From NCBI GenBank assembly GCA_025463905.1, contig JAODBJ010000008.1, positions 1-38,284 of the forward strand: a DNA stretch of 38,284 nucleotides, in the 5' to 3' direction. The stretch is from Actinomycetes bacterium. Lineage in GTDB: Bacteria > Actinomycetota > Acidimicrobiia > IMCC26256 > PALSA-610. The notes under the pieces were generated by a model. That model was not told the origin of the DNA. It did no database searches and saw only the letters and a list, made by a program, of their open reading frames with translations. Both the position numbers and the translations under genes were made by a program. Position 1 is the stretch's first letter; every line of letters starts with the position of its first letter. Below are positions 5,214 through 13,656 of the stretch, one piece after another.

Positions 5214-8054
5214 TCAGCGCGTAACTTTCCACGACAGGATCTTCACCGGGGGCGAGCCCGGTGGCCCGGCGGTCGGGCAATCGGCATCTATCACGTCGCA
5301 GAGTTTCACGTCGGCAACCACACTCGTGGAGGAGCCGGGTATCTGCGTCGTCAACGTCATGCGCCGGTTGTCTTGCACGAAACCGGCGTTCGGTGTCGTG
5401 GTAATTGGCACGATGGCGTTGTTCGACACGTTGTATCCGAGCATCAACATGCGAGCCACAACCCCGCGGTTGAACACCGGCTGCGTCATGATGTCGACCG
5501 GCACGTCGAGCGCCGCCGAGGGCGTGTATACCGTGCCCCAGAGCGTGAGCACTCTCGGAAACGACCCGCCGTTGCTGTCGTCGGAAACTCGCAACACCGC
5601 ACACGCGCCGTTGTACGCCGGTGAGTGATCGGTAGGGCTGTAATAGGGGGTCTGCGTGATGCAGCCGGTTTCCGCGGGGATTGTTCCGTAGCCGCCGCCG
5701 GTCGGCGGCGCGGTGTAGGTCACTTGGAGCTGCATGCCCTCGAGCGTCTCGGTGGGGCTCGACGATCCGGCGCGGCCCACACTGAAGACCACGCCGACGC
5801 CGCCATTGATCTTGCCGAGCGTGTCGAGGCACGCGGTCACGTTGATCGTGTCAGTCCCGAGCGACGAGCGCCGCCCGAGCGTGTTCGCCGCACACGCAGC
5901 CGAACCTGCGGGCGTGATCGTCACCGTAGGCGCGTTCACCGTGCCCGAAGTCGTGCTGCTCTCGTTGTGGCGGACCGACAATGTCACCGAATTGATCGTC
6001 GAGCCGGCCGGAATTTGGTTGGCAGCCGCGATGGGCCACACGGTCGGAGAAAACTGGCTCAGCGTGAGCGTGCGATTGCCGTTCGAGTTGAGCAAAACCG
6101 TCGCCGAGTTTCCGTCGTTGAAGACCTTCGCGTTGTTGGGGTTCGTGAAGCCGGGGTTGCTGGTGGCCGCAAGCTGTGCGTTCCAAGGCTGGGTCACGGA
6201 CGACGACGCCGATGCACCGTGCGTCCCGTAGACCACGATCTCCTGCTTGTTGTTGCCGGCCCGCTTGTTGCACAGCTCGACCTTGCCGCTTTTGAGGTTC
6301 AGCCGGCTGTCGCCGCTGAACACGAATTGCACACCGTTGCTCCAGCCCTTCCCGCTGTCGCGGTCGCTCAGGCAAGAGCCCGGCAACATTGGGCTCGACG
6401 GCGTGATCGTCGTGGGGTCGCTCGGGTTCCACGCCGGACGGCCGCCCGTCGTGTAGGTGACGTCGAGCCAGATGCCGTCGAGGTGCGCGTTGCTTGCGGC
6501 CGAGGTGCAGCCGTTCGCCGACCCGCCGCAATGTTGGACTGAGTACACGAGACTCGTCGCGCTGTTGATCTTCGACACATCGTTCAAGCAATTCGTCAGG
6601 TCGTAGCTCGGCACGTCTTCGCCGACACCTATATGTTTGTTTATCGTCACCGGCGCGCACGCCACACCAGTTGCCGGTGTGATGGTGACCGCCGGATTGT
6701 TGACGAGCGCCGGCGTATCTTCGCCGTGCGACACGCGTAGGCGTACCGAGTTGATCTGCGCATCAGCGGGGATCGAGGTGCCGGCCGAATTCACAAAGGT
6801 ACGCAGCTGCACGCTGCCGGTCTGCCCGTTCGCGATCGTCGCGTCCGAGGTGCTGTTCGGTAGCGGTGAGTCGATAGCGAAGGCCCTCGTCGGATTGGTG
6901 AACAAGCTCGTCGAGCCAACCGCGGTCGGCTTCCACGTTTCAAAGACCGTGTTCGGGTCGATCGAAGGGCCGGCGAAGGGCTGCCCGCCGACGACGCGAG
7001 TTGTCGTGTCGTTGATCACCCACTCATGGGCTGTTGCTCCGCCGGCGTTGGTGAAGGCGAAGGAATACGTCCCGGGCTGGAACCAAAAGATCGCGTTCGG
7101 ACACGCGCCGCCCATAAACGCGTTGAGTTTCGTCGCGTCGTTGTAGGTGCCGGCCGAGAACTTCACGAGCCGGTAGCCCGAAATCGGATCGATCGCCGGA
7201 CATGTGGTGATCACGTTGTTGGCCGCGTCGCGGATCGTGCCCGCGGCCGGAGGCGCGCTGATCTCCGGCGCCCAGTTGCCGGCGGGGTCATTGGCGAGGA
7301 GCCCGGGGTCGGCGAGCGCTGCCGTCTCCGCCGGGGTGAGCTGCGCGTTGCTGATCGGCGCGGTGTACGTGAACGGTGACGTGATCGGAAGGTACGGCGT
7401 GCACTGCGAGTCGTACGCGGTCGGTCCCGCACAGAAGTCGTTGTGTGATTCGCGTTGGAGCACGTTGCCCTTCACCACCATCGGCAGCGCGGCGTGGTAT
7501 TGCGGGCAGCCGCCGGACCAGATGTCGGCGTCGACGTCGGCGTTCACGTAGACGTCACCGTTCACCTGCAGCAACTTGGAGTGCTGAAACTGCACGATGC
7601 CGAGCTCGTTGTTGGTGTTCACGCAGCCGCTCGAGGGCGAAGGCCCGTGGTACGGCGACAAGCTCAAGATCGCGAACGGAGGTGCGGTCGTAACGCCGCC
7701 ACCACCGCCGCTAATCGGGTTCGTGCTGCACTGCACTGTCACGGCAGCACCACTCGGTGCAGTGGTCTTGAAGAACTGCGCCCCGGTTGTGGGGCAGGTG
7801 GTATCAGTCGGTGCGCCCGATCCCAGCGTCAAGGTCGTATCCGATTGCGCGTACTTGATCGCGGCATCGATGGCGCCGCTCGCGGCATAGAGGTTGTTGC
7901 GCTGCGTTGCGAAGCGTCCACTTATCACCTCGGCGGTACCGGAATATTGAAGAATGACCGTCGTCATCAGCGCGGAGATCACGAGGAACGCCAGCGCCAT
8001 CGGCAGCGCGAAACCGCGCTCGTCGCGACGGGCCCCAAGTCGGGACACAAACAT
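5214..8054 (-). CDS. Giant PilX-like minor pilin / pilus-tip protein (946 aa)
   Basis: The N-terminus MFVSRLGARRDERGFALPMALAFLVISALM is a class III-like signal with a cleavage-type G14-F15 junction and a hydrophobic helix, as in PilX-type minor pilins. Position +5 is Met, not Glu, as is common for PilX and GspK-like tip subunits. The ectodomain is about 900 residues, several times the usual PilX size. It contains two related beta-rich modules (about 385-537 and 630-780), each with 'INSV-L-VRH/SH-E' and 'VTITPA----CA' strands and a 'C-(L)ND/DT--KIN' segment, plus many cysteines. A final region carries VLTLWGTVYTPSAALDVPV. The ATG at 8054 overlaps the stop of the preceding pilin gene by one base, which decides the start over longer readings. 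Inference: a tip adhesin or priming subunit of the pilus, exported with the two small pseudopilins upstream. Confidence 0.82.
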   Translation of the reverse strand: MFVSRLGARRDERGFALPMALAFLVISALMTTVILQYSGTAEVISGRFATQRNNLYAASGAIDAAIKYAQSDTTLTLGSGAPTDTTCPTTGAQFFKTTAPSGAAVTVQCSTNPISGGGGGVTTAPPFAILSLSPYHGPSPSSGCVNTNNELGIVQFQHSKLLQVNGDVYVNADVDADIWSGGCPQYHAALPMVVKGNVLQRESHNDFCAGPTAYDSQCTPYLPITSPFTYTAPISNAQLTPAETAALADPGLLANDPAGNWAPEISAPPAAGTIRDAANNVITTCPAIDPISGYRLVKFSAGTYNDATKLNAFMGGACPNAIFWFQPGTYSFAFTNAGGATAHEWVINDTTTRVVGGQPFAGPSIDPNTVFETWKPTAVGSTSLFTNPTRAFAIDSPLPNSTSDATIANGQTGSVQLRTFVNSAGTSIPADAQINSVRLRVSHGEDTPALVNNPAVTITPATGVACAPVTINKHIGVGEDVPSYDLTNCLNDVSKINSATSLVYSVQHCGGSANGCTSAASNAHLDGIWLDVTYTTGGRPAWNPSDPTTITPSSPMLPGSCLSDRDSGKGWSNGVQFVFSGDSRLNLKSGKVELCNKRAGNNKQEIVVYGTHGASASSSVTQPWNAQLAATSNPGFTNPNNAKVFNDGNSATVLLNSNGNRTLTLSQFSPTVWPIAAANQIPAGSTINSVTLSVRHNESSTTSGTVNAPTVTITPAGSAACAANTLGRRSSLGTDTINVTACLDTLGKINGGVGVVFSVGRAGSSSPTETLEGMQLQVTYTAPPTGGGYGTIPAETGCITQTPYYSPTDHSPAYNGACAVLRVSDDSNGGSFPRVLTLWGTVYTPSAALDVPVDIMTQPVFNRGVVARMLMLGYNVSNNAIVPITTTPNAGFVQDNRRMTLTTQIPGSSTSVVADVKLCDVIDADCPTAGPPGSPPVKILSWKVTR

Positions 8055-8593
8055 CAGGTCACTCTCCTTGCGCCCTGAACCGTCGTGGTGAACGTTCCTG
8101 GGTTCAGCGGGTCGGACTGGACGACGGTCGCAGAGATCGACTTCCAGCCAGTCGAGGTGCAGTCGGGCGTACAAACCAACACGGGCGTAGCTGCAAGCCT
8201 GCGGCTCAACACAACCGGCGTCGATGCCGCGCCGTTCGTACAAACGCGGCGGGAGAAGATGTTCTGGTTCGCGCCGGTACCTCGGGAGTAGGAGATCGAA
8301 CTCGCGCTGCCAGTCGTGAGTAGGAGTCCCACGCTCGGCATCGCGCCCGCCCCACACGCGGCGGTTGTCTCCGGCGCGTTGATCGCGACGTTGGTGGTGT
8401 TCTGCACGTCGGTGCCGAAATACGACGACAAGAGATTGGCGCCGGCCGACTCCTGGATGCGGTTCTGTGTGGCACCGCTCGTGTGCAGACTCACGAAGAT
8501 CGCACCGGCAATCGGGACCATGATGATGCCGGTGATCACCATTGCGATAAGCAAATCGGCGACGGTGACGCCGTCTTCCCCGCGCAGTCTCAT
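8054..8593 (-). CDS. PilW/GspJ-like minor pilin
   Basis: A 179-residue prepilin-like protein with leader MRLRGEDG and a hydrophobic helix VTVADLLIAMVITGIIM. Cleavage would fall after the second Gly, and position +5 is Asp in place of the conserved Glu. The globular part contains cysteines (AACGAG, RRVCTNG, LVCTPDC) and ends in a beta-rich region. Its ATG overlaps the stop of the PilV-like gene (ATGA), and its stop overlaps the start of the PilX-like gene, so the three are translationally coupled. In such clusters these proteins prime pilus assembly and carry tip subunits. The PilW label is by position and size; sequence similarity to PilW is only general. Confidence 0.8.
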   Translation of the reverse strand: MRLRGEDGVTVADLLIAMVITGIIMVPIAGAIFVSLHTSGATQNRIQESAGANLLSSYFGTDVQNTTNVAINAPETTAACGAGAMPSVGLLLTTGSASSISYSRGTGANQNIFSRRVCTNGAASTPVVLSRRLAATPVLVCTPDCTSTGWKSISATVVQSDPLNPGTFTTTVQGARRVT

Positions 8594-9015
8594 GGCTTCC
8601 TCTTTACGATCACGAACGTCTGCGCGCCAGAACCGTTGGTGCGGCTCGCGACGATCGTGATCTGTTGCAGTCCGTTGTCCGGCGGGCAGGTCGCCCCGAA
8701 CACCGCTGGGTTCGTGCTCGTACCGTTCCAGTACTTCACGCCGGTGACCGCTGCCTTGAACCCGGCCGGCGCGGCGATCATTGCCGGGTACGTCGACGTC
8801 GTCGCACAGGTTTGGTACGACGCATTTATGAGCTGTTCCGAGTAGCCGCGGCCAACGGCGTCCACCGTCACCATGTCGCGGTGCACCCGCGACGAGAACA
8901 CGGATGAGCCGATGGCACCCACGATGGCTGTGACTCCCACTGCGAGGATGACGACCGCGACCATGACCTCGCTGAGCGTGAACCCTGCCTGGCGCTCGCC
9001 CTGCGCGGCGCTCAT
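8590..9015 (-). CDS. PilV/GspI-like minor pilin
   Basis: A 141-residue prepilin. Leader MSAAQGERQAG is followed by FTLSEVMVAVVILAVGVTAI, a canonical prepilin peptidase site with Glu at +5. The head domain has a pair of cysteines (YQTCATT and GATCPPD) and ends in beta strands. ATG 9015 overlaps the pilC stop in an ATGA, and the gene's stop overlaps the next pilin's ATG. Its place right after pilC and before two other prepilins fits a minor pilin of the PilV/GspI class, needed to start fibre assembly in the membrane. Confidence 0.85.
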   Translation of the reverse strand: MSAAQGERQAGFTLSEVMVAVVILAVGVTAIVGAIGSSVFSSRVHRDMVTVDAVGRGYSEQLINASYQTCATTSTYPAMIAAPAGFKAAVTGVKYWNGTSTNPAVFGATCPPDNGLQQITIVASRTNGSGAQTFVIVKRKP

Positions 9016-10220
9016 GACAGCTTGACCTGACCGAAGATGCCGTAGAGCGCGGATACGAGCGCGATGGCGACGAAACCGACGACCACGCCGACGAAGACGA
9101 TGATCAACGGCTCGAACAGCGAGGTCAGCTTCTCGAGCTTGTATTCCACTTCCTTGCCGTAGAAGTTCGCGGCAGTCTCGAGTTGGTTGTCGAGCGTGCC
9201 TGTGTCTTCACCCACTCGGATCATCTGGCACACACCACCTGGAAACAGCCCCGTGGCGGTGATGGGCGCCGACATCCCTTCGCCGCGGATCATCGCTTCG
9301 CGCGCGCCTCGCAGCTTGTCGATGTAGATGCTGTTGTTCGTCGCGCCGGTAGCAACCACCATCGCCTCGGGGATCTGAACGCCCGCCTTCACGAGCGACG
9401 ACAGGATCCGGCAGAAGCGCTCGATAAGGGAGTACCGGATGAGCTCGCCCAAGAGGGGCGACCTCAGGAGGAACGCGTCCTTCGCATGCCGCCCGCGTTC
9501 AGTACGCACGAACAAGATGCCGCCGACCACCAGCACGGCCGAGCCGCCCGCCAACGCCCACCAGAAGTTCGAGAAGAAGTCCGTGATGCCAAGCAGGATC
9601 CGGGTCGGCAACGGCAGCTTGGCGTGCAGGTCGTTAAAGAAACCTCGGAACCGGGGCAGCGCGACGGTCACGATGATGAGCACCGAAAGGATCGCCATCA
9701 CCATGACGACCGACGGATAGGTCAGCGCCGCCTTGATCTTGCGCTTCGCACTCTCGTCGCGCTCGATGTAGCTCGCGAGTTGGTCGAGCACGGAGTCGAC
9801 GTGACCTGTGAGCTCGGCCGAGCGGAGGATTGTGATGTAGAAGCTCGGGAACACGTCGGCGTGCATTGCGATCGCGTTCGAGAACGTCTCGCCGCCGCGT
9901 AGCTGATCGCCTACATCGCCGAGCACCTTCTTGAAGCGCTCGTTCTTCAGGTCGACCCTCAGGGTGTCGATCGCGTCGATGATTGGGATACCGGCGCGGA
10001 CGAACGCGGCGAGCTGCCGCGAGAAGTTCATGATCTCGGTGCGGGCTACCCGCTTCGGCATCAGCTCCAGCTTGAGGAGACTGGGCTTCTCCTTGATCTC
10101 AAGGGTGACGAGACCACGCTCGCCGAGTGCCACCCGGGCATCACTCGGGTGGTCGGCTTCGATCACACCGGCGACGCGCTGCCCGTCGGCGTCTGCGGCT
10201 GCGTACTTGTATTTCGACAT
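9012..10220 (-). CDS. pilC: PilC-type inner-membrane platform protein
   Basis: A 402-residue protein of the T2SSF/PilC family, the membrane platform that couples the assembly ATPase to the growing pilus. Two T2SSF domains are visible: about 65-190, with FSRQLAAFVRAGIPI and the TM region YPSVVMVMAILSVLIIV, and about 265-395, with RFCRILSSLVKAGVQIPEA, MIRVGEDTGTLDNQLE and a final TM segment LIIVFVGVVVGFVAIALV. A further TM segment lies at FWWALAGGSAVLVVGGILF. The start MSKYKYAAAD at ATG 10220 is chosen for AGGAG seven bases upstream and the family's usual N-terminus. It follows pilB after 179 bases and precedes the minor pilins with a 4-base overlap. Confidence 0.94.
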   Translation of the reverse strand: MSKYKYAAADADGQRVAGVIEADHPSDARVALGERGLVTLEIKEKPSLLKLELMPKRVARTEIMNFSRQLAAFVRAGIPIIDAIDTLRVDLKNERFKKVLGDVGDQLRGGETFSNAIAMHADVFPSFYITILRSAELTGHVDSVLDQLASYIERDESAKRKIKAALTYPSVVMVMAILSVLIIVTVALPRFRGFFNDLHAKLPLPTRILLGITDFFSNFWWALAGGSAVLVVGGILFVRTERGRHAKDAFLLRSPLLGELIRYSLIERFCRILSSLVKAGVQIPEAMVVATGATNNSIYIDKLRGAREAMIRGEGMSAPITATGLFPGGVCQMIRVGEDTGTLDNQLETAANFYGKEVEYKLEKLTSLFEPLIIVFVGVVVGFVAIALVSALYGIFGQVKLS

Positions 10221-10230
10221 CTCTTGGCTC

Positions 10231-10389
10231 CTAGACCAGCCGACTTGACGTGGACGTTTCGCCGTGGCAATTGTGTTGACGAAGAAGCAACCGGCTGCCG
10301 CCCTTCCCACTCCCGCCAGGATGAGACGGGGCGGCGCCGGTTGCTTTTCTGTTCTGGTGATCTCGTTCTTGCACTCGAGCCCGCGGCAT
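10231..10389 (-). CDS. Possible 52-codon leader ORF between pilB and pilC (doubtful)
   Basis: ATG 10389 is preceded by TAGGAGCTGAACG, whose TAG is the pilB stop. The frame ends with a TAG that begins the pilC ribosome binding site (TAGGAGCCAAGAG then ATG). The mirrored TAGGAG-N7-ATG arrangement would couple pilB, this ORF and pilC. The peptide is basic and low-complexity (Arg, Gly, Ser), has no recognisable domain, and is read through the large hairpin below, so it may be chance. Confidence 0.22.
   Translation of the reverse strand: MPRARVQERDHQNRKATGAAPSHPGGSGKGGSRLLLRQHNCHGETSTSSRLV
10287..10344 (-). promoter_or_regulatory. Large hairpin in the pilB-pilC gap with the leader-RNA core box in its loop
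   Basis: Arms GCAACCGGCGCCGCCC and GGGCGGCAGCCGGTTGC pair along about 16 bp with one bulge. The loop holds TGGCGGGAGTGGGA, identical to the first 14 nt of the conserved leader core in copy A, and also GTCTCA, the complement of the TGAGAC in those leaders. On the minus strand TTCTTCG follows, a poor T-tract. It could attenuate pilC and the minor pilins relative to pilB, or bind the same factor as the leaders. Confidence 0.5.
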
Positions 10390-10399
10390 CGTTCAGCTC

Positions 10400-12259
10400 C
10401 TACAGCGGGTAGACGCTGCGCAGGATCTCGGGGATCGTGGTGATGTCTTCTTGCACGAGGCGCAACGCCTCGGCCCGAAGCGGGCTCATGCCTTCTTCGA
10501 TTGCGAGGCTTCGGATCGCCCCGTGGGACGGCTGGTCTTCGACGATCAGCTGACGCATGCCATCCGACATGCGCAGCACCTCGTACACACCGATGCGTTC
10601 CTGGTAGCCGGTGCCGGAGCAGAAGTTGCAACCCTCACCGTGCACGAAGTCGGTCTTTGGCACGCCGCCGATCTGCTCGTAGAACGCGATCTCGTCGGCC
10701 GGCGGTCGGTAGGTCACGCTGCACTCACGGCAGACGCGGCGCACGAGGCGTTGCCCCACTACTGCGAGCACCGACGGTGCGATGAGGAACGGCTCGATGC
10801 CCATGTCGAGGAAGCGGTGGACCGCCGCGGCGGAGTCGGTCGCGTGGATCGACGACAGCACGAAGTGACCCGTGAGGGCGGACTGCACCGCGATGCGCGC
10901 GGTTTCGACGTCGCGCACTTCACCGACCAGGATCACATCGGGGTCTTGCCGGAGAATCGACTTGAGACCGCCCGCGAACGTGACGTCGGCACCTTCGTTG
11001 ATCTGCATCTGGTTGACGGTCGGCAAGACGTACTCGACCGGGTCTTCGATCGTCATCACGTTGCGCTCGCTCACATTGATCTCTGCGAGCGCCGCGTAGA
11101 GCGTGGTGGTCTTGCCGCTGCCGGTCGGGCCGGCGCACAGCACCATGCCGAACGGGGAACGCAACAAGTCGGAGAACACTTCGCCCGTCGCCGGCGGCAT
11201 GCCGAGCTCGCTCAGTTTGTAGAGCGAGCGACTCTTGTCGAGCAGCCGGAGCACCGTCTTCTCGCCGAAGATCACCGGAGTGGTCGCGACGCGCACGTCG
11301 AGCGCGCGCCCGTCGACGGACGTTTCGAATTGACCGTCTTGCGAGCGCCGTCTTTCAACGATGTTCATGCCCGCCATGACCTTGATACGGCTGACCAATG
11401 CCGGGCCCATATCCGCCGGCAACTCGAGCACGTCTTGCAACGCGCCATCGATGCGCATACGGACTCGAACTTGATAGCCCATCGGTTCGATGTGTACGTC
11501 GGACGCGCGGTCGCGTAGCGCTTGCGTGACGATGAGGTTCACAACCTGCACCACTGGGGCTTGGTCGCCCACCGCTTGTTGCAGTGCCGTCGCCGCAGCA
11601 TCGGCACGCGTTGCTGCGTTGGTGAGTTCGAAGTCGCGTACATGGCGACTGACGCCGGAGATGGCGCGGTAGGACTGATCGATGGCTCGCTGCACTTCGG
11701 ACACCGGCGCGAGGACGAGGCGAACGTGTTCGCCCGCGGCGGCCGACAAGTCTTCGAGCAACTTGGGGATGCCGGGATCGGTGACCGCGACCTCGAGCGC
11801 GCCGTCGCGACGTCGCATCGCGATGGCGACGAGTTTGCGAGCGGTCGACTCATCGAGTGCGCCGACGACATCGGCTTCCGGCTTCTCCTTGCGGAGGTCG
11901 ACCGTGGCAAAGCCGAGTTGCTTGGCGAGCACCTCGACGACGTCTCGCTCGTCGACGAGCCTGAGGTCGACGAGAAGTTCGCCTACACGCTTGCCGCTCG
12001 ACCCTTGCTGCGTGAGCGCGTGTTCGAGGTCGTCGTGTTTGAGCACCTCGCGTTGCACGAGCAACTCTCCGAGACGCGTACGTCCCGAACCGTTACCCGA
12101 CGCGCCGTTGTGTGGTGCTACGTGGCCCTCTTCGAACACGGCTTTCACGCCGTTGCCGTTAGAGCCGTTACGTGTCGCGGTCTTGGTGCCGCCGGCCGAC
12201 GCGCTGTGCGCTTCGGGCTTCGATTCGCGTTCCTGCTTGGAGGAGCCCCGCAATTTCAC
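10400..12259 (-). CDS. pilB: PilB/GspE-type pilus assembly ATPase
   Basis: A 619-residue extension ATPase. A GTG start at 12259 is supported by GAGGAG six bases upstream. After a disordered Ser/Gly/Asn-rich stretch (1-60) comes an MshEN-type domain (about 60-200) with two RLGELLV / RVGELLV motifs. The Gly usual in the c-di-GMP-binding form is Arg in both, so nucleotide binding is in doubt. The motor domain has Walker A AGPTGSGKTTT (377-384 core), Asp box MTIEDPVEY, Walker B DPDVILVGEVRD, His box SSIHATDS, and the tetracysteine zinc site CRECS...CNFCSGTGY typical of PilB/GspE. It heads the pilB-pilC-minor pilin run and has its own promoter resembling the pilin and protease promoters. Confidence 0.95.
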   Translation of the reverse strand: MKLRGSSKQERESKPEAHSASAGGTKTATRNGSNGNGVKAVFEEGHVAPHNGASGNGSGRTRLGELLVQREVLKHDDLEHALTQQGSSGKRVGELLVDLRLVDERDVVEVLAKQLGFATVDLRKEKPEADVVGALDESTARKLVAIAMRRRDGALEVAVTDPGIPKLLEDLSAAAGEHVRLVLAPVSEVQRAIDQSYRAISGVSRHVRDFELTNAATRADAAATALQQAVGDQAPVVQVVNLIVTQALRDRASDVHIEPMGYQVRVRMRIDGALQDVLELPADMGPALVSRIKVMAGMNIVERRRSQDGQFETSVDGRALDVRVATTPVIFGEKTVLRLLDKSRSLYKLSELGMPPATGEVFSDLLRSPFGMVLCAGPTGSGKTTTLYAALAEINVSERNVMTIEDPVEYVLPTVNQMQINEGADVTFAGGLKSILRQDPDVILVGEVRDVETARIAVQSALTGHFVLSSIHATDSAAAVHRFLDMGIEPFLIAPSVLAVVGQRLVRRVCRECSVTYRPPADEIAFYEQIGGVPKTDFVHGEGCNFCSGTGYQERIGVYEVLRMSDGMRQLIVEDQPSHGAIRSLAIEEGMSPLRAEALRLVQEDITTIPEILRSVYPL

Positions 12260-12346
12260 GGTTCACTCCTCGCGCGCAAACGCGGCTGATTTTCGTACGT
12301 TTGTGTGATCATCCCCGCCCGCCTGAACGGTTACCCTGCGTGGTGC

Positions 12347-12376
12347 AGGTTACCAGAAATGCACTCTTTGTGACAA
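12347..12376 (-). promoter_or_regulatory. Probable pilB operon promoter
   Basis: The -35 is TTGTCA (12376-12371), the spacer 18 bp and the -10 TAACCT (12352-12347). TTGTCACAAAGAGTGC is close to the TTGACACGGAGAGTGG of the pilin and protease promoters, and all three share TT[A/G].-type bases before the -10. No copy of the full leader RNA follows; the 5' UTR would be about 80 nt. Confidence 0.55.
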
Positions 12377-13656
12377 TAGGGTTGAAAACGGACACCTAAG
12401 TCACAGTGCATGGGCCGTCCGGGCTACCTGAGCAACCGAACTGCGCCCCGTAGGAATACCACGGAGAGTGGTCGAAGGGAAGCGATCCTTACCCGGCGAG
12501 GCGAGCCACCTGGCACTACGCAGGGCGGCGAGCGTCGGGCTCAGGCTCCGTGTCCACGACGACCGGGGAATGGCAGCCGCCGATGTCGCCGTCACGCCAC
12601 CGCGATCGCGGTAACGAGCGCATTGACCTCGGCCCGGTTGCACGACCTACTCGCCGAACGACGCGCCGGAGCACAGCGCACCGCACCGACTCCTTCGAAC
12701 GGGTTCCGTCCAGCACAACGAAGCTCGTCGTGGTGCCGAACTGCGCACGACTCGCGCGTGACTCGCGCGTGCTCGTACCTCGTGAGCGGATGCCGATATT
12801 TTCGAACGTGCCGATTGGTGTGCGTGCGCGCTACTGCACCGGTCGCAACGTCAGCGCGCACCGCGCGCTGGCGCTGCCACGAGTCGAGTGAACGCACCGC
12901 GCAAACCGGCGCGCATCAGAGTGCGAACGTCGCGCCGAACACCGCGTTCGCGACGGAGGTCGGCGGCGAAAGTCGCAGGACCCGGCACCGCGCCGGGCAT
13001 CGCCACTCGGCAAGTGTCCGCGCGGCGCAACCGGTGCCCTCTTCGTTCTTGAAGATGACGTAGACGAGGCGCCTCGCCGGGCCCCAACCCGATGGGATTC
13101 GGCCGGGCGCGTCGCCCGCGTCGCGTGTGCCCCTGCAGCCCGATTGGGCGCGGGGTCGCAACGCTGTCGCACCGCTGTCGCGCCGCATGCCGCCATTCGC
13201 AGATCGCGAACGACTCGGCGTGTTGCGCGGCTGCATGTGCCGACCGGCGCGCGTCACGTCCCGCGCGCCGACACTCTCTTGTGCCGGCGCGGCCCGGCAG
13301 CGCCGCGCCAAGGTCGCGCGACCGCGCGCGCTATGCGTCCGAATTGGCCCTATACGACCAGGAAGTGATGAACCGCGGGCGATATAGCCGCCAGGAGTAT
13401 TTGCCCGCGCACTTCGTCCAGATACGTCCCATGGCGGCCATATATGCGGCCGACCGATTCCGGACGTGACCCAAATAGCCCAGTCCGCATTGTTTTGGCC
13501 ACACCCCCGCTGGCGTCATCGCACGCGACGGCGTCTCGGGTGTGAGCGCGCGCCGCCGGCGCGCCAGTGCTGTCGCGGCCCTCGCTTTCGTCGAGAATAA
13601 GAGCACGCGCCCCACGATGGGCGCGGGGGAGCGCGAGGTAGAAGGTGGTACGCAGC
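12377..13656. other. 1.28-kb stretch without a supportable gene
   Basis: Several long frames are open here on both strands, but all encode Arg/Ala/Ser-rich, low-complexity peptides without any recognisable domain, as expected from open frames in GC-rich noncoding DNA. Seen in it are an upstream CACGGAGAGTGG on the plus strand (about 12472), which resembles the -35 flank of the pilus promoters, a near-perfect tandem GACTCGCGCGT (12759-12781), and an A/T-richer patch with TATATATGC (about 13375-13500). No tRNA, rRNA or CRISPR pattern is seen. It may hold divergent regulatory DNA, a small RNA or a decayed gene. Confidence 0.5.

Noticed and set aside
5733-6542. Plus-strand frames opposite the PilX-like gene
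   Set aside because: Antisense shadows of the 946-residue pilin-like protein, without start signals or domain content.
12410-13311. Several open frames of 100-217 codons on both strands in the gene-poor block
   Set aside because: Arg/Ala/Ser-rich peptides, no domain, no good start signals, mutually overlapping; typical of chance open frames in GC-rich DNA.
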